Below, piece by piece: positions 42,659 through 49,758 of a stretch of DNA of 64,000 nt. Each line of letters opens with the position of its first letter. Position 1 is the first letter of the stretch. The notes beneath the pieces were generated by a model, which saw only the letters and a program-made list of their open reading frames with translations, searched no databases and had not been told where the DNA came from. Origin of the DNA: Streptomyces sp. WM6386 (GTDB lineage Bacteria > Actinomycetota > Actinomycetes > Streptomycetales > Streptomycetaceae); assembly GCF_000972385.1 (NCBI RefSeq), contig NZ_JXTE01000038.1:1-64000 (forward strand). Direction: 5' to 3'. The position numbers and the translations under genes were made by a program.

Positions 42659-43743
42659 TCGAAGCGGCAGCCGCCGGGGATGTTGCGTACGGTGGCCCGC
42701 CCCTGGTGCGCCTCGACGATCCCCCGGACGATGGCGAGCCCGAGGCCCGCTCCGGCCGGCGGTGTGCGGGCGTGTGTGCCACGCCAGCCGGTGTCGAAGA
42801 CGCGGGAGAGGTCCTCGTCGGGGATGCCGCCGCAGCCGTCCGTCACCGACACCACCACTCCCTCGGGCGAGCGCTCGGCGGCGACGGCGACCGTGCCGTC
42901 GGCCGGGGTCCGGCGGATGGCGTTGACCAGCAGGTTGCCCAGGACCCGGCTCATCTCCTTGGCGTCCACCTCGACCGGCAGCATCTCGACATGGCCGCCC
43001 ACCAGCCGCACTCCGTGTTCGCGGGCGAGCGGGTCGGCTCCCGCCAGCGCGTCGCCGATCAGGTCGTAGAGCGAGATCCGGGCGTACGACAGCGGCAGCG
43101 TGCCGGCGTGGATACGGGAGAGTTCGAAGAGGTCGCCGACCATGTCGTTGAGGCGTTCCACCTCGGTGCGCATCTGCCGGAGGTAGCGGGTGGGGTCGGC
43201 GGCGACGCCGTCCTCCAGCGCCTCCGACATGGCGCGAAGACCGGCCAGCGGGGTGCGCAGATCGTGCGAGATCCAGGCGACGAGTTCGCGCCGGGACGTC
43301 TCCAACGCCCTTTCCCGTTCCCGGGATTCGGCGAGTCTGGCGCTGGTGGCCGCCAACTCCCGGCTCAGCTGTTCCAGTTCGGCGGTCGCGGGGATGTCGG
43401 GGGCGGCGAAGTCCCCGCCGTCGCCGAAGGAGCGGGCCGCCACGGCGAGTTCACGGCTGCGCGCGACCACCCAGCGGCCCAGGAGAAGAGCGGTGGCCAG
43501 CGAGACCACGGCCGCCATCGCCACGACCGTCGTGACGACGGTCAGGTCGTGCGGGGACAGGAACATCGCCCAGGCCACGGCCAGCGTGCCCGCCAGCATG
43601 GCGACGACCCCGACGGCCGCCACCACCGCCAGGGACGCGGTCAGTGAGCGGCGCCGGACCACGCGCAGTACGGCCGCTCCGGCCAGCCCGGTGGCGGCGG
43701 CGCCGGCGAAGGCGTACAGGGCTATCAGCAGCGTGTCGTTCAC
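42631..43743 (-). CDS. Two-component sensor histidine kinase
   Basis: The 370-residue protein has four N-terminal hydrophobic segments (residues 5-105), then the dimerisation helix with the phospho-accepting His in WISHDLRTPLAG near 168. The ATPase domain follows: NLLVNAIRRTP near 290, DGCGGIP and GAGLGLAIV. It should autophosphorylate on a membrane signal and pass phosphate to the regulator encoded just upstream. GTG 43743 overlaps the regulator's stop (GTGA), so translation is coupled. With little sequence outside the membrane, the signal may be membrane-internal. Confidence 0.92.
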   Translation of the reverse strand: MNDTLLIALYAFAGAAATGLAGAAVLRVVRRRSLTASLAVVAAVGVVAMLAGTLAVAWAMFLSPHDLTVVTTVVAMAAVVSLATALLLGRWVVARSRELAVAARSFGDGGDFAAPDIPATAELEQLSRELAATSARLAESRERERALETSRRELVAWISHDLRTPLAGLRAMSEALEDGVAADPTRYLRQMRTEVERLNDMVGDLFELSRIHAGTLPLSYARISLYDLIGDALAGADPLAREHGVRLVGGHVEMLPVEVDAKEMSRVLGNLLVNAIRRTPADGTVAVAAERSPEGVVVSVTDGCGGIPDEDLSRVFDTGWRGTHARTPPAGAGLGLAIVRGIVEAHQGRATVRNIPGGCRFEVVLPAAAS

Positions 43744-44480
43744 GATCCGCTCTCCTCTCCCGTGGATCCCGTGGGATCGAAGCGGTAGCCCACGCCCCAG
43801 ACCGTCTGGATCAGGCGGGGGCGGGCCGGGTCGTCCTCGACCTTGCCGCGCAGGCGGCGGACGTGGACGGTGACGGTCGACAGGTCGCCGAAGTCCCAGC
43901 CCCACACCTCGCGCATCAGGTCCTCGCGGCTGAACGCCCGTCCCGGATGCCGCAGGAAGTAGGAGAGCAGGTCGAACTCCCGGAGAGTGAGGGCGAGTTC
44001 GGTGTCGTTCTTGGCGGCCCGGCGGGCCGCGGGGTCGACGGTCAGGCCCGCCGCGCCCAGCCGTGCGCCGGTGGTGGCGGGCCTGCTGCGGCGCAGTACC
44101 GACTCCACGCGCAGCACCAGTTCGCGGGGGCTGAACGGCTTGGTGACGTAGTCGTCGGCGCCCACTTCCAGGCCCAGGATGCGGTCGTCCTCGTCGCCGC
44201 GGGCGGTGAGCATGATGACCGGGACCGGCCCGTGTCCGCGCATCCGGCGGCAGACCTCCAGGCCGTCCATGCCGGGCAGCATGAGGTCGAGCACGACCAG
44301 GTCGGGCCAGTGCGCGGCGGCACGGCCGAGGGCCGTCGGGCCGTCGTCGGCGCGGTCGACGACGTACCCGGCGCGGTCCAGGTACCCGGCGACGACCTCG
44401 GCGACGGTGGGGTCGTCGTCGACCACGAGGATCCGCGTGGGACCGCTCGCGCTCTCTTCGTGCTGGTAGGGCTGCTGCAT
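43740..44480 (-). CDS. OmpR/PhoB-family response regulator
   Basis: The receiver domain (residues 15-130) has the acidic pair in ILVVDDDPTVAE, the phospho-acceptor Asp in LVVLDLMLPGMDGLE near 67 and the Lys in YVTKPFSPREL near 115. Residues 145-240 form a winged-helix output domain (LTLREFDLLSYFLRHPG, VWGWDFGDLSTVTVHVRRLRGK). ATG 44480 starts the receiver after a short tail. It is co-transcribed with the kinase and divergent from the GT2 operon, whose promoter has a palindrome (44560-44573) that may be its target. Confidence 0.93.
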   Translation of the reverse strand: MQQPYQHEESASGPTRILVVDDDPTVAEVVAGYLDRAGYVVDRADDGPTALGRAAAHWPDLVVLDLMLPGMDGLEVCRRMRGHGPVPVIMLTARGDEDDRILGLEVGADDYVTKPFSPRELVLRVESVLRRSRPATTGARLGAAGLTVDPAARRAAKNDTELALTLREFDLLSYFLRHPGRAFSREDLMREVWGWDFGDLSTVTVHVRRLRGKVEDDPARPRLIQTVWGVGYRFDPTGSTGEESGS

Positions 44481-44559
44481 GCCTCCAGCCTGGCACCACG
44501 CCGCCGCCGTCGGCGTGCCCGGGCGCCTCCCCGGGCTTCGATGTCCGCGTTTCGTAAGG

Positions 44560-44573
44560 AGCGGATGTCCGCT
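44560..44573. promoter_or_regulatory. Palindrome in the divergent response-regulator/GT2 promoter
   Basis: AGCGGATGTCCGCT has perfect 6-bp arms around TG. An overlapping direct repeat of ATGTCCGC starts at 44541 and 44565 (24-bp spacing), typical of response-regulator sites. Confidence 0.45.
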
Positions 44574-44591
44574 ATGCCCGATTCTTGTTCG

Positions 44592-44597
44592 TAGGGT
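44592..44597 (+). promoter_or_regulatory. -10 box of a leaderless transcript (GT2 operon)
   Basis: TAGGGT ends 6 bases before GTG 44604, so the mRNA probably starts at the start codon. Confidence 0.5.
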
Positions 44598-44603
44598 GAA
44601 ACG

Positions 44604-45284
44604 GTGACAACGACACCTTCTGACGTCGACGTGGTGCTGCCCTGCCTGAACGAGGCCAAGGCCCTGCCCTGGGTGCTGGAACGGATCCCGCCGGGCTGGC
44701 GCGCCCTCGTCGTCGACAACGGTTCCACCGACGGCTCCGCCCACATCGCCGACGCGCTCGGCGCCACCGTCGTCCACGAGCCGCGCCGGGGCTTCGGTGC
44801 CGCCTGCCACGCCGGGCTGGTCGCCGCCACCGCCGACGTGGTGTGCTTCTGCGACTGCGACGCCTCCCTGGACCCCTCGCTCCTCGTGCCCTTCGTCGGC
44901 GAGATCCTCAGCGGCGACGCCGACCTGGTCCTCGGCCGGCGCCGTCCGCAGGGCCGGGGCGCATGGCCCACGCACGCCCGCGCCGGCAACCTCGCGCTCG
45001 CCCGCATGATGCGCCGCCGCACCGGGCTGCGCCTGCACGACCTCGGCCCGCTGCGTGCCGCCCGCCGGGAGCCGCTGCTCGCCCTCGACCTCACCGACCG
45101 GCGCAGCGGCTACCCCCTCCAGATGGTCGTCCGCGCCGCCGACGCCGGCTGGCGGATCACCGAACACGACGTGCCCTACCTGCCGCGCACCGGAGCCTCG
45201 AAGGTAACCGGCACCTGGCGCGGCACCTGGCAGGCCGTACGGGACATGAGCCGTGTGCTGGCCGACGGGAGGGCCGCACGGTGA
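44604..45284 (+). CDS. Family 2 glycosyltransferase
   Basis: The 226-residue protein has the GT-A fold of DPM1-like enzymes: VDVVLPCLNEAKALPWVLERI, ALVVDNGSTDGSAHIA, GFGAACHAGLVAATADVVCFCDCDASLDP (metal-binding Asp cluster) and a membrane-proximal RTGASKVTGTWRGTW. It should transfer a sugar from a nucleotide sugar to a lipid or small acceptor at the inner face of the membrane. No transmembrane segment is present. GTG 44604 has no leader. Its last codon overlaps the next gene (GTGA). Confidence 0.88.
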   Translation: MTTTPSDVDVVLPCLNEAKALPWVLERIPPGWRALVVDNGSTDGSAHIADALGATVVHEPRRGFGAACHAGLVAATADVVCFCDCDASLDPSLLVPFVGEILSGDADLVLGRRRPQGRGAWPTHARAGNLALARMMRRRTGLRLHDLGPLRAARREPLLALDLTDRRSGYPLQMVVRAADAGWRITEHDVPYLPRTGASKVTGTWRGTWQAVRDMSRVLADGRAAR

Positions 45285-45949
45285 CCACACTCCTCGTCAT
45301 CGCCAAGGAACCCCTGCCGGGGCGGGTGAAGACCCGGCTGACCCCGCCGTTCACGCCGCACCAGGCGGCGGCTCTGGCCGAGGCGTCTCTCACGGACACC
45401 CTGCACGCCGTGGCGGCCACACCCGCTTCCCGTCGCCTTCTCGTCCTCGACGGAAGGCCCGGCCCCTGGCTGCCGCCCGGCTTCGACGTCGTACGGCAGT
45501 GCGCGGGCCCTCTGGACGAGCGGCTGGCGGACGCCTTCGCGCACTGTGCGGGCCCGGCCCTGCTCATCGGCATGGACACGCCTCAGGTGACCCCCGCGCT
45601 GCTCGACGTGGACTTCGCCGACTGCGACGCCGTTTTCGGTCCGGCCGAGGACGGCGGCTTCTGGGCGCTGGGACTGGCCGAACCCGACCCCGACCTGCTG
45701 CGGGGCGTGCCCATGTCGACCCCGGTGACCGGGGCGGTGCAGCGCGAGCGGCTCATCGCGGCCGGACTGCGCGTGCGGGACCTGCCCCGGCTGCGGGACG
45801 TGGACATCGCAGCCGACGCCGAGGCGGTCGCCGCCCTCGCCCCGCACGGACGGTTCGCGGCTCGGCTGGCCCGGTGCGCGCCGGCCGCTGCGGGGCCCGG
45901 GTCACCGTCGGGCACCGGGTCCGCTGCGCGTTCGGGCCCCCGCCGATGA
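45281..45949 (+). CDS. DUF2064 (TIGR04282-type) glycosyltransferase-like protein
   Basis: The protein starts TTLLVIAKEPLPGRVKTRL, the signature of DUF2064 proteins, which have a nucleotidyl- or glycosyltransferase fold. LLIGMDTPQVTPALL and VFGPAEDGGFWALGL follow; these conserved Asp/Gly motifs are the likely active site. The reaction is not known, though the family often occurs beside GT2 genes as here. GTG 45281 overlaps the GT2 stop, and the stop overlaps the next gene's ATG (ATGA), so all three are translationally coupled. Confidence 0.85.
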   Translation: MTTLLVIAKEPLPGRVKTRLTPPFTPHQAAALAEASLTDTLHAVAATPASRRLLVLDGRPGPWLPPGFDVVRQCAGPLDERLADAFAHCAGPALLIGMDTPQVTPALLDVDFADCDAVFGPAEDGGFWALGLAEPDPDLLRGVPMSTPVTGAVQRERLIAAGLRVRDLPRLRDVDIAADAEAVAALAPHGRFAARLARCAPAAAGPGSPSGTGSAARSGPRR

Positions 45950-46701
45950 GCAGCCCGCCCGTCACGGCTCGCGCCTGGGCGAGTGCCGATCCCTACGCCG
46001 CGGCCCTGCGCACCGGACGCGGCCCGCTGTTCCTGCGCCGCGACGACGGCTGGCTGCTGCCGCTGGAGGTGGAACGCTGGTGCGCCCGCGCCGATGAGGT
46101 GGACCGGGACGTGCTCGACCGGTGCGAGGGCAACGTGCTGGACGTGGGCTGCGGCCCCGGACGGCTGGTGGCGGAACTCGCCGTCCGGGGCCGGGCCGTC
46201 CTCGGCATCGACGTCAGCCAGGCCGCTGTCGAGCACACCGTGCGCCTGGGCGGTCAGGCACTGCGGCGCTCGGTCTTCGAGCCGCTGCCCGGCGAGGGCC
46301 GTTGGGACACCGTCCTGCTCATGGACGGCAACGTCGGTATCGGCGGTGACCCGCGCGCCCTGCTGGACCGGGTGGCCGCCCTCCTCAGGCCCGGCGGCCT
46401 GCTGATCGCCGAGACCGCACCGGTGGAGGTCGACGAGCGCGTGCAGGTGGCGGTCGTCGGCCTCATCGACAGCGGTGCGGCCGACCTCCCCTTCCCCTGG
46501 GCCCGGCTCGGCACGCGGGCCCTGCTCGCGCACGCACAGGACTGGCGGCGGGCCGGTCAGTGGACCGCGGGCGGACGGTGCTTCGCCGCGCTGCGCAGCC
46601 GTAGCGCCAGCAACAGCGCCGACCCCGCGAACAGCACGGCGGTGATCAGCAGCCAACGCGCCGTGAAGCCGTCCGGCGACAGACCGGTGGCGGATCGGTA
46701 G
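45946..46701 (+). CDS. SAM-dependent methyltransferase
   Basis: A class I methyltransferase fold is clear: GNVLDVGCGPGRLVAELAVRG near residue 62, VLGIDVSQAAVEHTV and a GGDPRALLDRVAALLRPGGLLIAE-type strand. The substrate is unknown; its operon suggests a glycosylated lipid or small metabolite. The family C-terminus seems to end at RCFAALR near 46595, but the frame runs on about 37 residues, so it overlaps the 3' end of the convergent membrane-protein gene by 145 bases. Either the stop codon was lost or the overlap is natural. Confidence 0.88.
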   Translation: MSSPPVTARAWASADPYAAALRTGRGPLFLRRDDGWLLPLEVERWCARADEVDRDVLDRCEGNVLDVGCGPGRLVAELAVRGRAVLGIDVSQAAVEHTVRLGGQALRRSVFEPLPGEGRWDTVLLMDGNVGIGGDPRALLDRVAALLRPGGLLIAETAPVEVDERVQVAVVGLIDSGAADLPFPWARLGTRALLAHAQDWRRAGQWTAGGRCFAALRSRSASNSADPANSTAVISSQRAVKPSGDRPVADR

Positions 46702-47018
46702 CGCCGGTCCACCATCCCGCTGATCAGCGGGAACCACACCAGCAGAAGCAGCCCGGACAGCGCGGCCGGCACCCGCACGTACATCACCCACTCGCGGCGG
46801 CCGGCCGCGCCGAGCCCGCGGACCACGGCCCGGTCGAGCACCGCGTAGACCGGAAGCAGCACCAGGTCGTGCAGCAGGGCCGCCCCCACCAACCACAGCG
46901 TCACCCCGAACCAGTCGCCATCGAGGAGGCGCACGCCCGCATAAGCGGCGAGTGCGAACGAGCAAGCCAGCAGCAGGAGTTGAAAGGGACTTCCGACAGG
47001 AATCCGCGGTCGGCGCAT
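46557..47018 (-). CDS. Polytopic membrane protein, partner of the molybdopterin oxidoreductase
   Basis: The 153-residue protein has four predicted transmembrane helices (LLLLACSFALAAYAGVRLL, VTLWLVGAALLHDLVLLPVYAVL, a third near 85-105, and WLLITAVLFAGSALLLAL). I do not recognise a named family. Its ATG overlaps the stop of the oxidoreductase gene by one base (TGATG), so the two are coupled and may form a membrane complex. Its 3' end overlaps the convergent methyltransferase gene. Confidence 0.75.
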   Translation of the reverse strand: MRRPRIPVGSPFQLLLLACSFALAAYAGVRLLDGDWFGVTLWLVGAALLHDLVLLPVYAVLDRAVVRGLGAAGRREWVMYVRVPAALSGLLLLVWFPLISGMVDRRYRSATGLSPDGFTARWLLITAVLFAGSALLLALRLRSAAKHRPPAVH

Positions 47019-48229
47019 CACAGGTCTCCGAACGTCAGCCGGGCCACCCACTTGGTGTTCAGGACACCGGGCGCGGCGGGCACGATGATCCGGGCCGGGT
47101 GGCCGTGGTCGGGGGACAGCTCCTCGCCGTTGACGTACAGGGCGAGCAGGGAGCGCGGATCGGCCACCTGGTTGGCGCGCAGGGCCGCCTTGCGGAACGA
47201 TCCGCGCTGCTGGAGGGATTCGACGAAGACGTCCGGCGGGTCGTCCTCGTAACCGACGAGCGCCGCCAGGTCGCACAGCCGCACCCCGCGCCACCACTGG
47301 TCCGAGGTCGACCAGCCCTCCACGCAGGCGATGGGCAACGCGGCGCTGTGCAGGGGCAGTTCGGCGAGCTGTGCCCGGCTGAGACGGACGGTGCCCGTGC
47401 GCCCCGTGACGACGAGCCGCCACGCGTCCTCGCCCGTCTGTGCCGGGGTGATCCCGGCGTACGCGGCGGTCTTGTTGATCTGGAAGCCGTTCGGGCCGCT
47501 GCCGGGCTCGCCGGCGCCGTGCGGGGCGAGGAGGGCGGTGCGGCGCAGGACGTCGAAGTTCTGCCCCACCGTCGTGGCGAACAGCAGCAGCGAGCCGCCC
47601 CCGACGAACCACAGGTCGTTGCGCTCCTCCCGCAGCTGCCGCAGGTTCCGCAGCGCCATCGGCAGTTTCAGCACCGCGTGCGCGGCGAACGCGGCGAAGA
47701 ACACCCAGGCGCCGTAGAAGTGCAGCCGGTAGAAGGAGCCCGGGAAGACGTAGTTCAGCTGGACGTTGAAAACACCGGTCACGAACTCGAACAGTCCTCC
47801 CCCGACCAGGAGCAGCAGGGAGATCCGCTCCAGGGCGCGGACGAGGGAGCGGGCCGGCGGCAGGGTGAACAGCCTGGGCACCACCGACCACAGCTTGGCC
47901 AGCAGTACGGGGATCAGGGTGACGCCGAGGGTGACATGGACGCCCTGGTTGAGCCGGTACAGCCAGTGCGGGTCGGTCGGCCAGGAGAAGAGGTAGAAGC
48001 CGAGGACCCCCTTGTCCGGGGTCTTGTCGTTCACAGGTGACAGGTCCGGGTTGTAGGCGGCGTAGGAGACCAGGCCCGTCACGAACAGCACCGTGATGCC
48101 GACGAGCAGGACCAGACCCAGCACCGAGGTGAACCAGGGACCGCGCAGCGCACTGCGCCAGAAACCGGGCGAGGACGGCAGCCGTGGGTCCGCTCGCAGG
48201 GAAAGGCGTGGGATGTCGGGGTCGCGCAT
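47018..48229 (-). CDS. Molybdopterin-dependent oxidoreductase with N-terminal cytochrome b561-like membrane domain
   Basis: Residues 30-215 contain about five transmembrane helices with spaced His residues (WLYRLNQGVHVTLGV, YRLHFYGAWVFFAAFAAHAVL), as in b-type cytochromes. Residues 255-403 match the sulfite-oxidase-type molybdopterin fold, with the molybdenum-binding Cys in PIACVEGWSTSDQWW and a C-terminal PARIIVPAAPGVLNTKWV. It probably passes electrons from an outer-face substrate into the membrane. TACGGT ends 6 bases before ATG 48229, so its mRNA appears leaderless. It resembles YedY-type reductases; the substrate is unknown. Confidence 0.88.
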   Translation of the reverse strand: MRDPDIPRLSLRADPRLPSSPGFWRSALRGPWFTSVLGLVLLVGITVLFVTGLVSYAAYNPDLSPVNDKTPDKGVLGFYLFSWPTDPHWLYRLNQGVHVTLGVTLIPVLLAKLWSVVPRLFTLPPARSLVRALERISLLLLVGGGLFEFVTGVFNVQLNYVFPGSFYRLHFYGAWVFFAAFAAHAVLKLPMALRNLRQLREERNDLWFVGGGSLLLFATTVGQNFDVLRRTALLAPHGAGEPGSGPNGFQINKTAAYAGITPAQTGEDAWRLVVTGRTGTVRLSRAQLAELPLHSAALPIACVEGWSTSDQWWRGVRLCDLAALVGYEDDPPDVFVESLQQRGSFRKAALRANQVADPRSLLALYVNGEELSPDHGHPARIIVPAAPGVLNTKWVARLTFGDL

Positions 48230-48235
48230 GGCCCG

Positions 48236-48241
48236 ACCGTA
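48236..48241 (-). promoter_or_regulatory. -10 box of a leaderless transcript (molybdopterin oxidoreductase)
   Basis: On the minus strand TACGGT lies 6 bases before ATG 48229. Confidence 0.5.
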
Positions 48242-48330
48242 GGCCCGGACCACCCCATGAAAGGGTGCGCAACCCATGACGAAACGCTGACGTCCGGCCC
48301 GGGAGACGGCAAACGGCCGACCGGCCCGCC

Positions 48331-48336
48331 TAGCGT
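48331..48336 (+). promoter_or_regulatory. -10 box of a leaderless transcript (membrane protein)
   Basis: TAGCGT lies 7 bases before GTG 48344. Confidence 0.5.
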
Positions 48337-48343
48337 TCTCCGC

Positions 48344-49675
48344 GTGACCCGCTCCCTTCGCCGTGACCTGTACGCCGCCGCGGCCGCCGCAGCGCTGGTG
48401 ACCGCCGCCGTGCTCATCGGCCGGCACATCCAGCACACGCGCCACACCCTGTTCGTCGACTGGCCCCCGCTCCTGGCGTTCTGGGACCCCCATCTGGGCC
48501 CCGGCACCCCGGCCGCCGTACTCGTGGCGACCGCCACCGTGGTGTACGGCCCCGCCCTCGCCGCCTGCCTCCCCTTCCGTGCCCTGCTCACGCTGGCCTG
48601 GGCCACGGCCATGGCGTGGATCTGGTCCCTCGCCCTGGTCGACGGCTGGCACCGGGGCATCGCGCGCAGGCTCACCACCCGCTACGAGTACCTCCAGGTC
48701 ATCGACCGCTTCCACGACATCCCCGCCGCCCTGCGGGACTTCACCCACCACATCCTGCTCGGCTCCCCCGACCACTGGCCCGCCCACGTCGCCGGCCATC
48801 CGCCCGGCGCGACGCTCACCTTCGTCCTGCTGGACCGGATCGGGCTGCGGGGCGGGGGCTGGGCCGGGGCGTGGTGCATCACGGTCGGGGCGGCCGCCTG
48901 CGTGGCCGTACTGGTCACGATCCGTGCACTGGCCGACGAGCAACGGGCACGGCACGCCGCACCCTTCCTGGTCCTGGCGCCGGCCGCCGTGTGGATGGGC
49001 ACCTCGGCCGACGCGTACTTCGCGGCGGTGGCCGCCTGGGCGGTGGCGCTGCTCGCCCTGGCGATCACCCGGCAGTCCCTGTGGTGGGCGGGAGGTTCGG
49101 GGCTGCTGTTCGGCCTGACCTGCTATCTGTCCTACGGCCTGACACTCGTCGCGCTGATCGGGGCCGCGGTACTGGTGCTCGGCAGGCGGGAACTGCGGGA
49201 GCGCCCGGCCGTGTTGGTGCCGCTGCTCGCCGGAGCGGCCGTGGTGCCGACGGCGTTCACTCTCGCCGGGTTCGACTGGTGGGAGGCGTACCACCTGCTG
49301 GTCACGCGCTACTACCAGGGTGCGGGCGGCATCCGCCCCTACGGCTACTGGGTGTGGGCCAACCTGGCGTGCGTGGTGCTGGTCACCGGCCTGGCGACGG
49401 CGGCGGGGCTGCGGCGGACGGGCGCGCTCCTGCTGCGGCATCGCACCGGCAGCCGAGCCGACGTCCGCCTCGGCGTTCTCGTGGCCGCCGCCCTTCTCGC
49501 CCTGCTGGTCGCCGACCTGTCCGGCATGAGCAAGGCGGAGACGGAACGCATCTGGCTGCCCTTCGCACTGTGGCTGTACCCGGCGTGCGCGCTCCTCCCC
49601 CGGCCCCGTGCCTGGCTCGCCGCCCAGGCGCTGCTCGCCCTGCTCCTCAACCATCTGCTGCGCACCGGGTGGTGA
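48344..49675 (+). CDS. Polytopic membrane protein, probable lipid-linked-sugar glycosyltransferase (GT39/GT87-like)
   Basis: The 443-residue protein has about 10-11 hydrophobic segments and an early extracytoplasmic loop with two acidic residues around TLFVDWPP and a HPPGATLTFVLLDRIG motif after the second loop. This is the layout of GT-C fold glycosyltransferases that use polyprenyl-phosphate sugars. Such enzymes transfer mannose or similar sugars outside the membrane. GTG 48344 is the chosen start because a -10 box lies 7 bases upstream. It is divergent from the oxidoreductase and probably belongs to the same envelope-related block. Family assignment is uncertain. Confidence 0.65.
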   Translation: MTRSLRRDLYAAAAAAALVTAAVLIGRHIQHTRHTLFVDWPPLLAFWDPHLGPGTPAAVLVATATVVYGPALAACLPFRALLTLAWATAMAWIWSLALVDGWHRGIARRLTTRYEYLQVIDRFHDIPAALRDFTHHILLGSPDHWPAHVAGHPPGATLTFVLLDRIGLRGGGWAGAWCITVGAAACVAVLVTIRALADEQRARHAAPFLVLAPAAVWMGTSADAYFAAVAAWAVALLALAITRQSLWWAGGSGLLFGLTCYLSYGLTLVALIGAAVLVLGRRELRERPAVLVPLLAGAAVVPTAFTLAGFDWWEAYHLLVTRYYQGAGGIRPYGYWVWANLACVVLVTGLATAAGLRRTGALLLRHRTGSRADVRLGVLVAAALLALLVADLSGMSKAETERIWLPFALWLYPACALLPRPRAWLAAQALLALLLNHLLRTGW

Positions 49676-49758
49676 CCACTGCCCAGGACGCGGAACTCCC
49701 GGCGAGGCGCCCGGAGGTGGCACCGGACGTTGTCAGTGCCGGATGACACCATCCGGAC

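Noticed and set aside
41595..49675. Complete antibiotic or polysaccharide biosynthetic cluster
   Set aside because: Epimerase, glycosyltransferases and a methyltransferase are present, but no scaffold-building enzymes (PKS, NRPS, Wzx/Wzy). A membrane or glycolipid role is more likely.
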